A stretch of DNA of 33,685 nt from Bacteroidia bacterium (GTDB lineage Bacteria; Bacteroidota; Bacteroidia; Bacteroidales; Marinilabiliaceae). Shown here in pieces: positions 16,774 to 25,495 of the stretch; within the stretch, counting starts at the first letter, position 1, and each line of letters begins with the position of its first letter. The translations under genes were made by a program, and so were the position numbers. The notes under the pieces were generated by a model, which searched no databases, was not told the origin of the DNA, and saw only the letters and a list, made by a program, of their open reading frames with translations. The stretch lies in assembly GCA_030526155.1 (NCBI GenBank), contig JAUNDI010000002.1:1-33685 (forward strand), in the 5' to 3' direction.

Positions 16774-17787
16774 TTACTTGTTGAGAGCTGCTGCTACGTC
16801 AACGGCGATAGCTACAGTAGCACCTACCATAGGGTTGTTACCGATGCCGAGGAAGCCCATCATCTCTACGTGTGCAGGTACTGAAGATGAACCAGCAAAC
16901 TGAGCGTCAGAGTGCATACGGCCCATTGTATCTGTCATACCATATGAAGCAGGACCAGCAGCCATGTTGTCTGGGTGAAGTGTACGACCTGTACCACCAC
17001 CTGATGCTACTGAGAAGTACTTCTTACCAGCAAGTACACGCTCCTTCTTGTATGTACCAGCTACTGGGTGCTGGAAACGTGTTGGGTTTGTAGAGTTACC
17101 TGTGATAGATACGTCTACACCCTCTTTCCACATGATAGCTACACCCTCACGAACGTCGTCTGCACCGTAGCAACGAACCTTAGCGCGTGGACCGTCAGAG
17201 TAAGCAATCTCCTTAACTACCTTAAGCTCGCCTGAGTAGTAGTCAAACTGTGTCTGAACATATGTAAAGCCATTGATACGGCTGATGATTTGTGCAGCAT
17301 CCTTACCAAGACCGTTGAGGATACAACGGAGAGGCTCCTTACGTACCTTGTCAGCCTTAGCTGCAATCTTGATAGCACCCTCAGCAGCTGCAAATGACTC
17401 GTGACCAGCGAGGAAAGCGAAACACTTTGTCTCATCACGGAGAAGCATAGCTGCAAGGTTACCATGGCCAAGACCTACCTTACGGTCGTCAGCTACTGAA
17501 CCTGGAATACAGAATGACTGAAGACCAATACCGATTGCCTCAGCAGCCTCAGCAGCATTCTTACAACCCTTCTTGAGCGCGATAGCAGCACCACATACGT
17601 ATGCCCACTTTGCGTTCTCGAAGCAGATAGGCTGTGTAGACTCACAGGTCTCGTATGGATCAACACCATACTGCTCACAAATCTCGTTAGCCTCTTCTAT
17701 AGATTTAATACCGTTTTCGTTGAGGGCAGCAAGAATCTGCTTCATACGACGGTCTTGTGACTCGAATTTTACTTCACGTATTGCCAT
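16774..17787 (-). CDS. GGGtGRT family protein of unknown function
   Basis: The 337-residue protein contains the signature GGGTGRT at residues 263-269, after which this family is named. The molecular function is not established to my knowledge. Visible features are six Cys in the first 93 residues (37, 48, 55, 65, 75, 93), Gly-rich loops, a SITGNSTNPTRFQHP stretch, and a Gly/Ala-rich C-terminus (GFLGIGNNPMVGATVAIAVD). There is no signal peptide, so it is likely cytoplasmic. It lies 18 nt downstream of a NifU-like scaffold gene in one transcription unit, suggesting that it receives, or is matured with, an Fe-S cluster. Strongly biased codons (GGT, GCT, CGT, AAC, AAG, GAG) resemble pfp and the OmpA-like gene, so high expression is inferred. 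Confidence 0.9.
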   Translation of the reverse strand: MAIREVKFESQDRRMKQILAALNENGIKSIEEANEICEQYGVDPYETCESTQPICFENAKWAYVCGAAIALKKGCKNAAEAAEAIGIGLQSFCIPGSVADDRKVGLGHGNLAAMLLRDETKCFAFLAGHESFAAAEGAIKIAAKADKVRKEPLRCILNGLGKDAAQIISRINGFTYVQTQFDYYSGELKVVKEIAYSDGPRAKVRCYGADDVREGVAIMWKEGVDVSITGNSTNPTRFQHPVAGTYKKERVLAGKKYFSVASGGGTGRTLHPDNMAAGPASYGMTDTMGRMHSDAQFAGSSSVPAHVEMMGFLGIGNNPMVGATVAIAVDVAAALNK

Positions 17788-17805
17788 TTTTCTGTCCTCC
17801 TATTA

Positions 17806-18507
17806 TTACTCTTTACGTGGGTCAATAAATTTAACTGCACCAGCCTCAGCTGTGAAGCGGCCATAAGTACCTGTAACCTTCTTGAGCGCCTCGTTAGCGT
17901 CAGTACCCTTCTTAACCTCTTCCATGAACTTGCCGAAGTGGATGAACTCGTAACCGCAAACCTGGTCGTCCTTGTCAAGAGCGATACGGTTAATGTAGCC
18001 CTCTGCCATCTCAAGGTAACGAACACCCTTAGCCTTTGTGCCATAAAGTGTACCTACCTGTGAACGAAGACCCTTACCAAGGTCCTCAAGACCAGCACCA
18101 ATGATAAGACCACCCTCAGAGAATGCAGACTGTGTACGTCCGTATACAATCTGGAGGAAGAGCTCACGCATTGCTGTGTTGATAGCGTCACATACGAGGT
18201 CTGTGTTAAGTGCCTCAAGAATTGTCTTGCCTTGGAGAATCTCTGCAGCCATAGCAGCTGAGTGAGTCATACCTGAGCAACCAATTGTCTCAACGAGTGC
18301 CTCCTCGATGATACCCTCCTTAACATTAAGAGTAAGCTTACATGCACCCTGCTGTGGAGCACACCAGCCAATACCGTGAGTAAGACCTGAAATATCTTTG
18401 ATCTCAGTTGCTTTTACCCACTTACCCTCCTCTGGGATTGGGGCAGGACCATGCTTAGGACCTTTTTGAACGACACACATGTGTTCAACTTCGTGTGAAT
18501 AAATCAT
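17806..18507 (-). CDS. NifU-like iron-sulfur cluster scaffold protein
   Basis: The 233-residue protein matches the IscU/NifU N-terminal scaffold fold. ETIGCSGMTHSAAMAAEIL (Cys77) aligns with the IscU segment GCGSAIAS, and the other two scaffold-type cysteines are plausibly Cys49 or Cys56 (GWCAPQQGAC) and Cys106 (LVCDAINTAM). Extra Cys11 precedes them. The C-terminal half (about 130-233) is not part of classic IscU and has no function that I recognise. It is the first gene of a two-gene unit with the GGGtGRT gene; no iscS, sufS or other Isc/Suf gene is near. A dedicated cluster-delivery role for its partner is inference. Codon bias is strong. Confidence 0.88.
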   Translation of the reverse strand: MIYSHEVEHMCVVQKGPKHGPAPIPEEGKWVKATEIKDISGLTHGIGWCAPQQGACKLTLNVKEGIIEEALVETIGCSGMTHSAAMAAEILQGKTILEALNTDLVCDAINTAMRELFLQIVYGRTQSAFSEGGLIIGAGLEDLGKGLRSQVGTLYGTKAKGVRYLEMAEGYINRIALDKDDQVCGYEFIHFGKFMEEVKKGTDANEALKKVTGTYGRFTAEAGAVKFIDPRKE

Positions 18508-18561
18508 ATCGTCTTTATTTTGTTTTATTTTCTATTTGGGCACATTATGCCTAAAACTTTG

Positions 18562-18569
18562 CAAAAGTA
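18562..18569 (-). promoter_or_regulatory. -7 box upstream of the NifU-like gene
   Basis: On the minus strand TACTTTTG, an exact TAnnTTTG match, 55 nt before the ATG at 18507. No TTG is found at the expected 19-20 nt further upstream, so the -33 element is weak or the promoter depends on an activator. Confidence 0.5.
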
Positions 18570-18643
18570 CTGAATTTTACTTCTAAATGGTATACTTGGT
18601 TGCAAAAAATCACTTTAGGCAATAGTTAAAATGTGTTGGACTA

Positions 18644-20296
18644 TTAACGTAGGTCGGCTTCATAACGGAACCAATCAATATCCACATAACCACCAAGATG
18701 TTTAGTGGCGTAGTTGAATACCGCAAATTTTGTTCCCATAAAGAATCTCGTATAGTCAAATTTTACAGGTATCTCGCCTCCTATCTTTGTCCACTTCTTT
18801 CCATCAAGACTGTACTCATACCATGTCATATCTCTCTTCTCGTGGAAGTCGGCATAAACGCGTAGATATACTATAGTGCTGTTTATATCTACCGATGCTA
18901 CCTCTTCTGCCTCGACATGATCTATTACTCTATTGCCTCTCTGTAGCTTCATCGACTCTTTTGTCAATACTATCTTGCTTCGTCCGTTGTCTCTCTTTAC
19001 AGATAGTACGCCACAATCGCTTTGGAAGCCACTGATGCCTGCTCTGTCGCCATCTTTCATTTGACTGATGTCCATCTTTATGGCACCATTGCACTTCGGA
19101 CCAGTCATTCTTTGTGTCAAGGTGTTTGGTGCGTTGAAGATATTATCTGCTTTTCTAGCAGTGCGAAATCTCATGTAGCCTGGTCTCTCTGTTATACTCC
19201 ATGCTCTCTCTGTTACGCCATACTGGTTGATGTATAGCTCAATAGGGTTATGGTTCCACTGCCAACATAGCTTGAGCATGCTCTCTTTTTCGCCTGCATA
19301 GCCATAAATCTTGCCGTTGCCATCAAAGTCGTCTGATGATGTGATGCCTTCCATTGATTGGTATGGTTTGCTATAGTCGTTTGGTACCTTGCCTTCTGCG
19401 TCGCCAAGCATAGGCCACCCGTCTATCCATCTTACTGGGAGTAGGCATGGTGTGCGTCCAATGCCATCTCTATCTTGGAATATAAGCGAACTCCATGTGC
19501 CGTCAGCATTGTCAACTAGACAGCCCTGTCCTACGCCACCATAAATCTCGAATGGAGTCTCTACTAGTACTTTCTTTTCGTACGGACCAGTAATCTTGTC
19601 GGCTCTGTAGCATACCTCTCGTCTGTATCTATTAGGTACTCCCCATTTCATAGATATCATACATAGGTAATATTTACCATTGTGCTTGAATACGCTGCTA
19701 CCTTCCAATAGAGCGCCTTGCTCTTCTTCATCTCTGTCGAAGAGTATCATGTTAATGCCGCCCTCCTTGACATCAGATAGGTCTTCATTAAGCTCTACTA
19801 GGTGACCTGTCTCGCAGAAGATATACACGCGGTTGTCATCGTCAAAGAAGAGTGAGCCGTCGTGAAGATGTCTAGGACGTTGTATCAACTTCCATGGTCC
19901 CTCAGCTTTGTCAGCCGTATAGATGAATCCTTTGCCTGGCGCACCATTAGCGGTGAACCAAACGTAAAACTTACCATTGTGGTATCTGATAGAGGATGCC
20001 CATTGACCCTGACCGTATACTGTCTTATTGTCAATAAGGTCATATCTGTCCCCATCGTTAATCTTGTCAAATACGTATGATACAGTCTCCCAATTCTTCA
20101 TGTCTGTCGAACGCATAATTGGTGCGCCAGGCATCAAGTGCATGGTGGTACTAATAAGGTAGTAGTATTCGCCAACCCTGCAGAGCGACATATCTGGTAC
20201 GTCCGCATTGATGATAGGATTTCTATAGGTATCCTGTGCATTTATTGTAGCCAATGAGCATAGCGCTATCATGGCTAGTGTTAGTCTCTTGAACAT
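18644..20296 (-). CDS. Secreted glycoside hydrolase family 43 protein
   Basis: GH43 enzymes are inverting beta-xylosidases or alpha-L-arabinofuranosidases. The 550-residue protein has a signal peptide (MFKRLTLAMIALCSLATINA, cleavage before Gln21), a five-bladed propeller (about 22-320) with the candidate catalytic base Asp35 (VPDMS), the pKa-setting Asp146 (HDGSLFFDDD) and the candidate acid Glu198 (LLEGSSVFK), then a concanavalin-like beta-sandwich (about 350-550; GDRAGISGFQSD and WYEYSLDGKKWTKIG) as in many beta-xylosidases. The activity cannot be resolved further from sequence. It is the last gene of the GH31-GH29-GH43 cluster, starting 20 nt after the GH29 stop. It is probably periplasmic, because there is no lipobox. 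Confidence 0.92.
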   Translation of the reverse strand: MFKRLTLAMIALCSLATINAQDTYRNPIINADVPDMSLCRVGEYYYLISTTMHLMPGAPIMRSTDMKNWETVSYVFDKINDGDRYDLIDNKTVYGQGQWASSIRYHNGKFYVWFTANGAPGKGFIYTADKAEGPWKLIQRPRHLHDGSLFFDDDNRVYIFCETGHLVELNEDLSDVKEGGINMILFDRDEEEQGALLEGSSVFKHNGKYYLCMISMKWGVPNRYRREVCYRADKITGPYEKKVLVETPFEIYGGVGQGCLVDNADGTWSSLIFQDRDGIGRTPCLLPVRWIDGWPMLGDAEGKVPNDYSKPYQSMEGITSSDDFDGNGKIYGYAGEKESMLKLCWQWNHNPIELYINQYGVTERAWSITERPGYMRFRTARKADNIFNAPNTLTQRMTGPKCNGAIKMDISQMKDGDRAGISGFQSDCGVLSVKRDNGRSKIVLTKESMKLQRGNRVIDHVEAEEVASVDINSTIVYLRVYADFHEKRDMTWYEYSLDGKKWTKIGGEIPVKFDYTRFFMGTKFAVFNYATKHLGGYVDIDWFRYEADLR

Positions 20297-20316
20297 TGTA
20301 TTTGTTGTATTTCCTG

Positions 20317-21969
20317 TTATTTCGAAAAGTTAATCTTTAATGCTGGACATATATCTGTTGGGTGTTTCTCAGGTAGTATTACCTTTAGCCCCTCTTCTGT
20401 TTGTGAGAACTTTACCTTGCCCGAGCCAAGAAGTTGTATGCTCTTTATCTTCTCCTCTTTTATAGAGGTAATTGTAATCTCGTTATTCTCGGGCCAACCA
20501 AGTGGAATCGCATATAAGATATCTCCCTTAGTAGTGAAGCGTATCTCTTGTGCGCCTGCTTTGGTGTAGCTTCCTTCGTTAAATCCTTGCTCTTTAATTT
20601 CGATGACCGACTCCGCGATTGGGCCCTCACCAAATTTTCTCCATGGTCTAGTGCCGTAAATAGCCTCGCCGTTTATCTTCATCCACTGACCAATCTCAAG
20701 AAGTATCTTCTCCTCTTTGTCGTCAAATGTACCATCTGCACGTAGAGGTACACTGAGAAGTAGGTTGCCGTTCTTGCTGACAATATCTGCTAATAATCTG
20801 ATAACTGTTGCGGCCGACTTGTAGAGCCCGTATTTGTAGTAGTCATCATTATAATGCCAATTGCCAATACAAGAGCACGACTGCCATGGCTTAGGTACTA
20901 TGTTGTTTGGAGCACCTCTCTCTACATCCCATACGAGAGCATCTTTTTGCTCCTCACTAAGTATCTTGCCAAATACTATAGCCTCATTCTTTCCGTTGTG
21001 CTGTGCTATGGATTTGTTATACTGATGTGCCGTAATCTTTAATCCTGCATCAGAAAAAGGATAAAATGGTAATACGGTAACATCAAAATACAATAGGTCT
21101 GGATTATATCTATTAATGGCGTCAAGTGTTCTATTGTAGAAGTTAGTCACGAACTCTTGCGTAGGTTGGTTAGCTCCATTGCCCCATCCCCATTGGTCGC
21201 CTGTATCACTACCTTTCCAGAAGTTCTCGCTTAGGTCATGGTCTTGTACATATAATTTCTGAGGGTCTAAGCCTTTCCACCATTTCTCTGTGCCATCAGC
21301 ATTTGGCTTATAACCATCCTCCTTGGTGAGCCAACCGTCATATAATTTACCTCGTAACTCACCTTTTGTATCGAAACGCCTAGCGGTCTCATACCATATC
21401 CAAGCATGGTCGGCATGAAAGCTAATGCCCAATGGTAACCCAGCTTTCTCTGTAGCCTCTTTCCACTCTTTGAGAATATCTCTTTTAGGGCCTATGGCAA
21501 CAGAGTTCCACTCTTGGTACTGGCTATCCCATAGGTCGAAGTTATCATGATGGTTGCCAAGAACAAAGAAATATTTAGCGCCGACAACCTCCTTGTAGAA
21601 CTTTACTAGCTTCTCAGGATTCCAATTCTCTGCCTTGAAAAGTGGGAGGATATCTTTAAAGCCTACCTCTGAAGGGTGACCATAGTTCTCCTTGTGGTAT
21701 TTGTATGCCTTGGAACCCTCCATATACATATCTCTAGCCATCCAGTCGCCACTGCCCTCAACACACTGAGGTCCCCAATGTGCCCAAATGCCAAATTTAG
21801 CATCTTGGAACCATTCTGGTACTTCGTAGTTGCGGAGCGACTCCCATGTAGGTTCAAAAGTGCCAGTCTTCATTGGCTCTTGTGCCTCAGAAACTGGTAC
21901 GTCGTACTCCTGGGCTGTAATGTTCATTGAACTTGCGAGTAACAATGCAATAGTTATGACCTTTTTCAT
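20317..21969 (-). CDS. Secreted alpha-L-fucosidase, glycoside hydrolase family 29
   Basis: GH29 enzymes are retaining alpha-L-fucosidases. The 550-residue protein has a signal peptide (MKKVITIALLLASSMNITAQ), the family's N-terminal barrel motif PEWFQDAKFGIWAHWGPQ, the substrate-binding GNHHDNFDLWDS, and a candidate nucleophile Asp296 in PDLLYFDVTVLPF. A small beta-sandwich follows (about 450-550; GDILYAIPLGWP), as is usual. It lies between GH31 (55 nt upstream) and GH43 (20 nt downstream) on the same strand. The nearest promoter-like box upstream, TATCTTAG on the minus strand near 22005-22012, misses the consensus by one base. Fucose could come from plant xyloglucan or from host glycans; the sequence alone does not decide. 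Confidence 0.94.
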   Translation of the reverse strand: MKKVITIALLLASSMNITAQEYDVPVSEAQEPMKTGTFEPTWESLRNYEVPEWFQDAKFGIWAHWGPQCVEGSGDWMARDMYMEGSKAYKYHKENYGHPSEVGFKDILPLFKAENWNPEKLVKFYKEVVGAKYFFVLGNHHDNFDLWDSQYQEWNSVAIGPKRDILKEWKEATEKAGLPLGISFHADHAWIWYETARRFDTKGELRGKLYDGWLTKEDGYKPNADGTEKWWKGLDPQKLYVQDHDLSENFWKGSDTGDQWGWGNGANQPTQEFVTNFYNRTLDAINRYNPDLLYFDVTVLPFYPFSDAGLKITAHQYNKSIAQHNGKNEAIVFGKILSEEQKDALVWDVERGAPNNIVPKPWQSCSCIGNWHYNDDYYKYGLYKSAATVIRLLADIVSKNGNLLLSVPLRADGTFDDKEEKILLEIGQWMKINGEAIYGTRPWRKFGEGPIAESVIEIKEQGFNEGSYTKAGAQEIRFTTKGDILYAIPLGWPENNEITITSIKEEKIKSIQLLGSGKVKFSQTEEGLKVILPEKHPTDICPALKINFSK

Positions 21970-22024
21970 ATTCGCTTTAGATGTTGTACTTGTTAATATT
22001 CGACGCTAAGATAGAAAATTTAGG

Positions 22025-24454
22025 TTATTTAACAGTAATCTCCCTGCCGTTATATTTTACCCTATTACTCTTACCATCAATATTAATTACAAATTCTCTC
22101 TCCTTGAGACATCCATTATATGTGCCAATCTGTTTGCCAATAGTAAGTCTCTTTCTCTTGTTGTCCCACTTCATAGGTATGATGCTATATTGCCCTTGCT
22201 CGCAGTTGTAGTTGTCTCCCTCATCTTCGTAGAGGTCAAATGTAGCATCCTTACCAGAGTATACGTTTATCTCAAGAGGCATGTCGGTCTTCTGACTAGA
22301 GTACTCAATATCTGGACCAGTCACTATTATACTACCCGCCTTTACGAATAGAGGCAATATGTCAATAGGAGCATATGCCGTTATAGATACTCCGCCCGCA
22401 TAACGCTTACCTGTCCAATAATCAATCCATTCACACCCCTGTGGTAGATATACCTCACGAGAGGTAACATTAGGGTCGGTAACAGGGCAAACAAGTATAG
22501 CATCGCCAAACATATACTCGTCTTTAATATCTAGTACTTTGTTATCAGTGGCAAAGTCAAAAGCCAAGAGTCTACACATAGTATAGTCGGAATTAGTAAT
22601 CCTCCAAGCATTACTATATATGTATGGGAGCAGACTATACCTTAGCTTTATCATCTTAAGTATAGCGTCGTAATATTTAGTGCCAGGCTCACCGAAACGC
22701 CATATCTCTCGTGGGGTATCTGTACCATGGCTACGCATCATAGGTAAAAAAGTACCCCATTGTAGCATTCTAGTGTAATACTCCCTATAAGCATCGCTCG
22801 CCACGCCACCTTCAAATTCGCCGCAATAGAACCATCTATGCCATTGGTCATTTCCCCTTGTGAAAAAAGAGCCAATATCGACCGACCAATACGGACAGCC
22901 AGTAGCCATAAAGTTCAAGCCTGCAGGAATCTGCTGCTTAAACGAACGCCACGAAGCATGAGTATCGCCATTCCAAGTAATAGTAGCATATCGTTGCTGA
23001 CCAGCATAGCTAGATCGAGTAAGGTTTACTACTCTCTTTTCAGATGTTGTCTTCCTTTGGTTCTCATATATACCTCGAGCGTGATACAATGAGTATAGGC
23101 TACTTCTCTCTTCGCCCATAGAGGCACTTAGGATATCCATATTAAGGTGCCATCTCTCCTCTTGATTGTCTATACCATACCCTTCGCCCATATTCTTCCA
23201 GTCGCCATCAAGAGGCTCCGAGCAGTCGCACCACCACGCATCAAATCCCTTTGAGAAAAACTCATTATTGGCATAACTCCAATAGTAATCTCTTGCCTTA
23301 GGATTGAAAACATCATATACCGATTGCTTGAGCATATATCCACGCTCACTGAAATCTCTCTCTTGAGGGCAATATTGAGGATTAGGCCAAATGCTTATCA
23401 TCAGTTTTGCATTCATGGCGTGTACAGAATCGGCCATAGCCTTAGGATTAGGGAAGAACTTACTATCCATCTTCATATATCCCCATCCCTCTGGCCAATA
23501 ACTCCAATCTTGTACTATCATATCTATAGGTACATGTCGGCGCCTATACTCACGTAGTACGCCTACTAGTTCGTCTTGAGAAACATATCTCTCTTTTGAT
23601 TGTATATAGCCAAACATATACTTAGGCATCATAGGCGATTTGCCAGTCAAGAGACGATACTGCTTTATTATGTCGTCCATCTTATCTCCTACCATAATAT
23701 ACATATCTAGCTCACCAGCCGCCTCTAGCTCCATATAGCTCTCCTCCTTGGTATCGCAGAATTTCATGACACAACCAGCATCAAAAAGGAGACCATAACC
23801 ATTAGTAGAGTTTAAGACAGGTACCATAGCCTTAAGATTATGTTGAGTCAGATACATTGTCTTGCCCCTTAGGTTCATATAATCCTCCATATGAGCACCT
23901 AATCCGTATAGAGCTTCGCCCTCTTGAAAATTGAAATTCAAACGGTATTGCGTTACGAATCCAATAGTATCCTTACTAAGGATATCTTTTATAGTAACAT
24001 CACCATTAGCAGTATGCTCCACTCTAGCAGATGCCTCGTCATATTTAACATCCACTTTAGCTACTCTCTGGGCATAGAATGGAGCCTTGTTACTCGTAAA
24101 AAATAATATTCTGCCACTCTTTTTTTCCCTTATTACAAAACTACCATTTTCATTATTTACCGCTACCTCTATAAGTCCGCTAGATAGTGTCGTCTCCTTC
24201 CCCTCTTTGCTATATATCTTTGCGTCAGTATACTCGCCCTCATATAGGCATACACCAGTATTGTTGGGGTGTGATCCCTCTGTGAGAGCATATCTAACCC
24301 TAATAATTGTAGGTGTGATAAAGTTGATATTTAGCGAAGCTCCATCCCTATTTCCATTGTAATCTAATATCTTATGTACCTCTTCTGCATATAGCGCACA
24401 TAGGTCACACAACGATGCCAATATCGCTATGACCAAAACCAGTCTTCTCTTCAT
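22025..24454 (-). CDS. Secreted glycoside hydrolase family 31 protein (alpha-xylosidase or alpha-glucosidase)
   Basis: GH31 enzymes are retaining alpha-glycosidases. The 809-residue protein has a signal peptide (MKRRLVLVIAILASLCDLCA), an N-terminal beta-sandwich (about 30-220), a catalytic barrel (about 240-590) with nucleophile Asp410 in WWCDCSEP and acid/base Asp497 in WNGDTHASW, and a C-terminal DUF5110-like domain (LEINVYSGKDATFDLYEDEG). The SEP variant after the nucleophile and the domain layout resemble Bacteroidales alpha-xylosidase-like members more than starch glucosidases, but this is a weak call. It heads the GH31-GH29-GH43 cluster. The 61-nt gap after the RluA-family gene holds no promoter match, so read-through from that gene is possible. 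Confidence 0.93.
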   Translation of the reverse strand: MKRRLVLVIAILASLCDLCALYAEEVHKILDYNGNRDGASLNINFITPTIIRVRYALTEGSHPNNTGVCLYEGEYTDAKIYSKEGKETTLSSGLIEVAVNNENGSFVIREKKSGRILFFTSNKAPFYAQRVAKVDVKYDEASARVEHTANGDVTIKDILSKDTIGFVTQYRLNFNFQEGEALYGLGAHMEDYMNLRGKTMYLTQHNLKAMVPVLNSTNGYGLLFDAGCVMKFCDTKEESYMELEAAGELDMYIMVGDKMDDIIKQYRLLTGKSPMMPKYMFGYIQSKERYVSQDELVGVLREYRRRHVPIDMIVQDWSYWPEGWGYMKMDSKFFPNPKAMADSVHAMNAKLMISIWPNPQYCPQERDFSERGYMLKQSVYDVFNPKARDYYWSYANNEFFSKGFDAWWCDCSEPLDGDWKNMGEGYGIDNQEERWHLNMDILSASMGEERSSLYSLYHARGIYENQRKTTSEKRVVNLTRSSYAGQQRYATITWNGDTHASWRSFKQQIPAGLNFMATGCPYWSVDIGSFFTRGNDQWHRWFYCGEFEGGVASDAYREYYTRMLQWGTFLPMMRSHGTDTPREIWRFGEPGTKYYDAILKMIKLRYSLLPYIYSNAWRITNSDYTMCRLLAFDFATDNKVLDIKDEYMFGDAILVCPVTDPNVTSREVYLPQGCEWIDYWTGKRYAGGVSITAYAPIDILPLFVKAGSIIVTGPDIEYSSQKTDMPLEINVYSGKDATFDLYEDEGDNYNCEQGQYSIIPMKWDNKRKRLTIGKQIGTYNGCLKEREFVINIDGKSNRVKYNGREITVK

Positions 24455-24515
24455 CTTGTGTATTATAATGCTTGTGTAAGTGTATGCTAATATTGAATAA
24501 TCTTATCGAGATGTG

Positions 24516-25418
24516 TTACTGCTCGAAGATAATCTTCATCTCTTGTGGTAGAGGAGATTTTAACTCTATTGTTCTTCCTGTAGTAGGGTGTGTGAATTTT
24601 ATCTGATGGGCATGTAGACAAAGTCTATCAGCAGGATTGCTCTGTGCACCATATTTTACATCTCCAGCAATAGGGTGACCTATATGAGCAAGGTGAACTC
24701 TAATCTGATTCTTGCGACCAGTTTCAAGCTCTAGCTCTACCAAAGCATAACCATGCTTCTTGTTTATGACCTTATAATGAGTTATAGCCACCTGAGCCCC
24801 CTCGTCATTAGCTTCGCACACGCTCATCTTTAGACTCTTAGGATGTTCTCTTATGTAAGTACGTATTACACCCTCATTCTGCTCGAGGTATCCCTCACAT
24901 ATAGCTAGATACTTGCGTTGTTGGATAGTCTCGTTCCAATCGCGCTGTAGCTCCTCTTGTATCATTGGGCTCTTAGCGAAAAGTAACAAGCCAGAAGTAT
25001 CTCTATCTATACGATGTACGATGAATACCTTATCCTTAGGGTTGTAAAATTTAAGGTAATTAGAGATATAAGCGTATGCTGTTTTGCTCTGTTGCTTCTC
25101 TGTTGCCATGGTAAGTAGCCCCGAGTCTTTGTTGATAACGATAATATCCTTATCCTCAAAGACTATACGAACTCCCTGTGGCATCTTGAATTGAGGCTCA
25201 GCCTTAGGCAACATCTGTACTGTCATACCTGGCTCAAGCATTACATCTAGCTTCTTAATAGGCTTGCCGTTGAGAGTGATGACCCCCTTTGAAAGTAATT
25301 GCTTGATGGCGGTAGTGCTCTTGCCTTGCATATGCTTCGATAGAAGCTGCTCAATAGTACAAGATTGTTTTACATGAATTTGAGTGCCTTGTCTAGGCTG
25401 TCTATGTTGATTTGCCAT
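24516..25418 (-). CDS. RluA/RluD-family pseudouridine synthase
   Basis: This cytoplasmic enzyme isomerises uridine to pseudouridine in rRNA or tRNA. The 300-residue protein has an N-terminal S4 RNA-binding domain (about 15-75) and the RluA-type catalytic domain with HRIDRDTSGLLLFAK (catalytic Asp138), followed by LELETGRKNQIRVHL and HIGHPIAGD. The frame is open upstream to an ATG at 25469, but that start lies upstream of the -7 promoter box (25447-25454) and would add an atypical N-terminus; the ATG at 25418 (MANQHRQPRQG) is chosen. A 16-bp inverted repeat pairs this start-codon region with 25469-25484. The exact RNA target (RluC- or RluD-like) cannot be told. Confidence 0.92.
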   Translation of the reverse strand: MANQHRQPRQGTQIHVKQSCTIEQLLSKHMQGKSTTAIKQLLSKGVITLNGKPIKKLDVMLEPGMTVQMLPKAEPQFKMPQGVRIVFEDKDIIVINKDSGLLTMATEKQQSKTAYAYISNYLKFYNPKDKVFIVHRIDRDTSGLLLFAKSPMIQEELQRDWNETIQQRKYLAICEGYLEQNEGVIRTYIREHPKSLKMSVCEANDEGAQVAITHYKVINKKHGYALVELELETGRKNQIRVHLAHIGHPIAGDVKYGAQSNPADRLCLHAHQIKFTHPTTGRTIELKSPLPQEMKIIFEQ

Positions 25419-25484
25419 TGCGTCTATTATATTGTTTATTATAGTGCAAACATAAATATTGTTTCGCACAATGGCAAATCAACA
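25405..25484 (-). repeat. 16-bp inverted repeat flanking the RluA-family start
   Basis: TGTTGATTTGCCATTG (25405-25420) and CAATGGCAAATCAACA (25469-25484) are perfect complements separated by 48 nt. One arm contains the start codon (25416-25418) and first codons of the pseudouridine synthase; the other overlaps the -33 promoter element. In a transcript started upstream of 25484 the arms would form a hairpin covering the AUG. In a transcript from the gene's own promoter the far arm is absent. Confidence 0.85.
25447..25478 (-). promoter_or_regulatory. sigma-ABfr-type promoter of the RluA-family gene
   Basis: On the minus strand: TTTG (plus 25475-25478), a 20-nt spacer, then TATGTTTG (plus 25447-25454), exact for both elements. 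Transcription would begin near 25440, about 22 nt before the ATG at 25418, which supports that start over the ATG at 25469. Confidence 0.75.
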
Positions 25485-25495
25485 CCTCTATTCCT

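Noticed and set aside
25419-25469. Longer N-terminus for the RluA-family protein
   Set aside because: The ATG at 25469 is upstream of the -7 box, and the added residues are not typical of the family.
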